A DNA stretch of 64,000 nt from Marinobacterium sp. Its GTDB lineage: Bacteria; Pseudomonadota; Gammaproteobacteria; Pseudomonadales; Balneatricaceae. The position numbers and the translations under genes are program-made. The stretch lies in NCBI GenBank assembly GCA_025800125.1, contig JAOXSF010000053.1:1-64000 (forward strand), in the 5' to 3' direction. The notes below the pieces were generated by a model, which saw only the letters and a program-made list of their open reading frames with translations, made no database searches and had not been told where the DNA came from. The stretch's first letter is position 1, and each line of letters starts with the position of its first letter. This document shows, piece after piece, positions 62,334 through 64,000 of the stretch.

Positions 62334-62735
62334 TCAAACCAGTTTTACCGCCACGGGCAAGCCAGAGTGCGCAGGCCAGACACTAACTAACCGTTCAAAC
62401 CAGCTTTCGTACTGCGGTTTTTCAACCCACTGGACTTCAACGCCTTTACAACCAGGGTTTTTCTGTTGATAACACTGCAATGCATGAGCATCGGTTTTCG
62501 CCGCGATAACCCAGCTGTGATGGCTCGCACTGGTGACAAAAAACACCGGACTGTGCTGGATCGCTTTGATAATTCGCTCACGCAGTTTATGGCGCAGAAT
62601 AATGTATTCCTGCGGCGCATTGATGCCCAGTGAGAACTGATTCTGACTGTAGCCCAATACGGCCACAGAAAGCACATCGCCTGTGGGTGTAGAGATGGTG
62701 GTGGTTTCACTCTGATAGGCGGTGATCAACAACAT
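62334..62735 (-). CDS. Divergent, C-terminally extended CsrA-like protein
   Basis: A 133-residue protein whose first ~56 residues align with CsrA/RsmA: MLLIT start, VAVLGYSQNQFSLGINAP in the place of CsrA's strand region (VTVLG...NQVRIGVNAP), and a helix-starting RHKLRERI. The RNA-contacting Arg in REEI is kept, but the two Arg after LT (R6, R7) are replaced by Ala-Tyr. About 75 further residues (SPVFFVT...HHSWVIAAK...) are absent from CsrA. ATG 62735 follows AAGGAAG. It may be a CsrA paralogue or antagonist. Confidence 0.72.
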   Translation of the reverse strand: MLLITAYQSETTTISTPTGDVLSVAVLGYSQNQFSLGINAPQEYIILRHKLRERIIKAIQHSPVFFVTSASHHSWVIAAKTDAHALQCYQQKNPGCKGVEVQWVEKPQYESWFERLVSVWPAHSGLPVAVKLV

Positions 62736-63565
62736 GATTTTCTTCCTTGTACATTTCTTGCGTTGCTTCGCTGCACAAAACACAGACCGACACCTTGCCG
62801 GGCCCAGCGACAACTGCTGACAATTCAGCCGCCGCACATACGCCCGCAACTGGCCTGCAAAGGACTACAGCAAACCGTCAGTTGACAGCTAAGCCGCTAG
62901 CCCTGCCTGCACCGGCAGCGTTGGGTATTGTATGGAGGGAATACAGCCCACAGGCTGCGCTTTACACTGCGGAATAACCCGCGAAAGGATGCAGAGAACA
63001 GCGCGAACGCTCCGCTTTTGCCTGCTTCTCGCAGCGGGGTACCGAAAGACGGGCACAGGCAAACGAAACACTCGTAAGTGCATGAAAGTAAAAGGAAAAA
63101 CTATTGAACAGGGGTTAGCCTGACGTACAATATGCGTAGCCATAATTGACTCCTTGGAAGTCGGTTTTGGTTAGCTGCCGTGGGGTGGTAACGACACCCT
63201 TCGGTAGCGCTTGTTATACTCAGATAAGCGTAAACGTCGTCGTGCGGCGTCTCCTTTCCTGACACCGGGTGGTTACAGTACGGCTGGCAACAATCCACTG
63301 ATAGCGATAACACCATCAGCAACAGCGCCCACTGTAAAACCGGGTACTCGCTTGTAACTGGTTTAAATAATTACGTGCCTGAAAAGACACCTTGCTATAG
63401 GACTACAGGGCGCGCAGGAATGCAATGGGTCGATGGGGCTAACCAGCATCTGAAAGGCGCGTACCTGCCAGTAATAGTCAGGGGGAAAACCATGCCAGCC
63501 CCTTTTCTTGTTTTCTGGTCTTGTTTTCTGGCGGCCCCGCCTCACACCGACCGTTCGCGCTGTTT
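62736..63565. other. Long spacer between CsrA-like and MNT genes
   Basis: 830 bp with no supported gene; frames of 60-110 codons on both strands show no family likeness. It may contain a decayed gene or regulatory RNA; I see no insertion-sequence ends, tRNA or clear terminator. Confidence 0.5.
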
Positions 63566-63871
63566 TCAGGTTACGCCTATCGGGGCTATATCAGCTTCAA
63601 TCCTGCGACGAAACACATCGGAAAGACGACTGTTATCACTCACATCAACAGCAAAAGGCAGGTCCGAATCAGCAAGCAGTTCACTGGTCAGCGCCAGGTC
63701 GCGATAGGCAATGCTGTTGTTCGCATCCAGTAGCAGGTCGAGATCAGAGAATGGACGGGCATCACCACGCGCCCGAGAACCAAAAACATAGACTCTGATA
63801 CCTGGGCCCAGAGTATCGGTCAGCACCTGCATAATCTGCTGTTGCTGGGCATCGGTAAGATCAATATTCAT
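63566..63871 (-). CDS. MNT nucleotidyltransferase, antitoxin of HEPN-MNT pair
   Basis: A 101-residue minimal nucleotidyltransferase. GSRARG (31-36) and SDLDLLL (Asp43, Asp45) form the catalytic GSX10DXD signature. MNT antitoxins of the MntA type neutralise a HEPN toxin by adding AMP to it. ATG 63871 overlaps the HEPN stop, and the frame upstream of it is part of that gene. Confidence 0.88.
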   Translation of the reverse strand: MNIDLTDAQQQQIMQVLTDTLGPGIRVYVFGSRARGDARPFSDLDLLLDANNSIAYRDLALTSELLADSDLPFAVDVSDNSRLSDVFRRRIEADIAPIGVT

Positions 63872-64000
63872 TCCTGCGTTCCAGCTGCGCCTGCAACAAT
63901 CGGGCATCTGTTAGAAAGTCCACAGCAACCAGATAAACCTCCTCGGCTTTGCTTTCGTCATACAGGTGCGAGGTTTCATTGCGGGCTTTATGGTAAAGCA
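63861..64000 (-). CDS. HEPN toxin-like protein (5' end outside window)
   Basis: The last 46 codons of a HEPN-domain protein of the HI0074 / nucleotidyltransferase substrate-binding family. The RNETSH motif is the R-x4-H RNase signature, followed by the TYNE-like HLYDESKAEEVY helix and a C-terminal QLERRNEY. It overlaps the MNT gene by 11 bp, the standard order for these toxin-antitoxin modules. The N-terminal part is beyond base 64000. Confidence 0.85.
   Translation of the reverse strand, partial: LYHKARNETSHLYDESKAEEVYLVAVDFLTDARLLQAQLERRNEY

Noticed and set aside
63375..63707. Plus-strand frame of 110 codons opposite the MNT gene
   Set aside because: Overlaps a clear MNT gene on the other strand and has no recognisable domain.

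Overview
The window looks like chromosome from a marine gammaproteobacterium, most likely Oceanospirillales-type. This is inferred from gene content and moderate GC, not from a marker gene: class I fumarase, the groES/groEL/fxsA block, divergent folB/plsY, VF530, BLUF, RstB-like and serralysin-type genes. No rRNA, tRNA, CRISPR array or intact insertion sequence was seen.

Layout. 1-4.65 kb: a secreted di-heme RoxA-like cytochrome (cut by the left edge), a histidine kinase with a degenerate receiver-like N-terminus, and a divergent BLUF blue-light protein. 4.8-7.8 kb: MoxR ATPase, VWA protein and a metallo-beta-lactamase-fold hydrolase. 7.8-11 kb: an orphan RstB-like kinase, folK-folB and divergent plsY. 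11-18 kb: class I fumarase, then a cupredoxin / GGDEF-EAL / beta-barrel operon. 18-24.6 kb: a LysE exporter with a divergent Lrp regulator, a UbiA-type prenyltransferase, a VF530 protein, a fructosamine-kinase-like protein, trhP and thpR.

24.7-32.9 kb holds the most unusual locus: a Slam-like outer-membrane barrel gene immediately upstream of a 2,274-residue FecR-domain protein built from seven ~250-residue modules. My reading is that the barrel protein (related to the surface lipoprotein assembly modifier family) exports the giant protein to the surface.

33-45 kb: GST, a membrane coiled-coil protein, pepQ, a LysR regulator, and a complete peptide ABC transporter operon ending in an M14 carboxypeptidase. 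45-50 kb: groES-groEL behind a clear heat-shock promoter, fxsA, an SDR and a small Rossmann protein. 50-56.5 kb: a DMT exporter, a thioesterase, and three surface-polysaccharide genes (WbpM-like, WbpL-like, manC). 56.9-64 kb: a Crp-family regulator; a trypsin-like protease and a serralysin that face each other and both carry Calx-beta domains; a beta-CASP nuclease; an extended, divergent CsrA-like protein; and a HEPN-MNT toxin-antitoxin pair cut by the right edge.

A feature of the whole window: many spacers contain a short tandem repeat of 14-19 bp units. Each has its own sequence, and several run over the stop codon of the adjacent gene. This is not a dispersed repeat family; it looks like recurrent local duplication.
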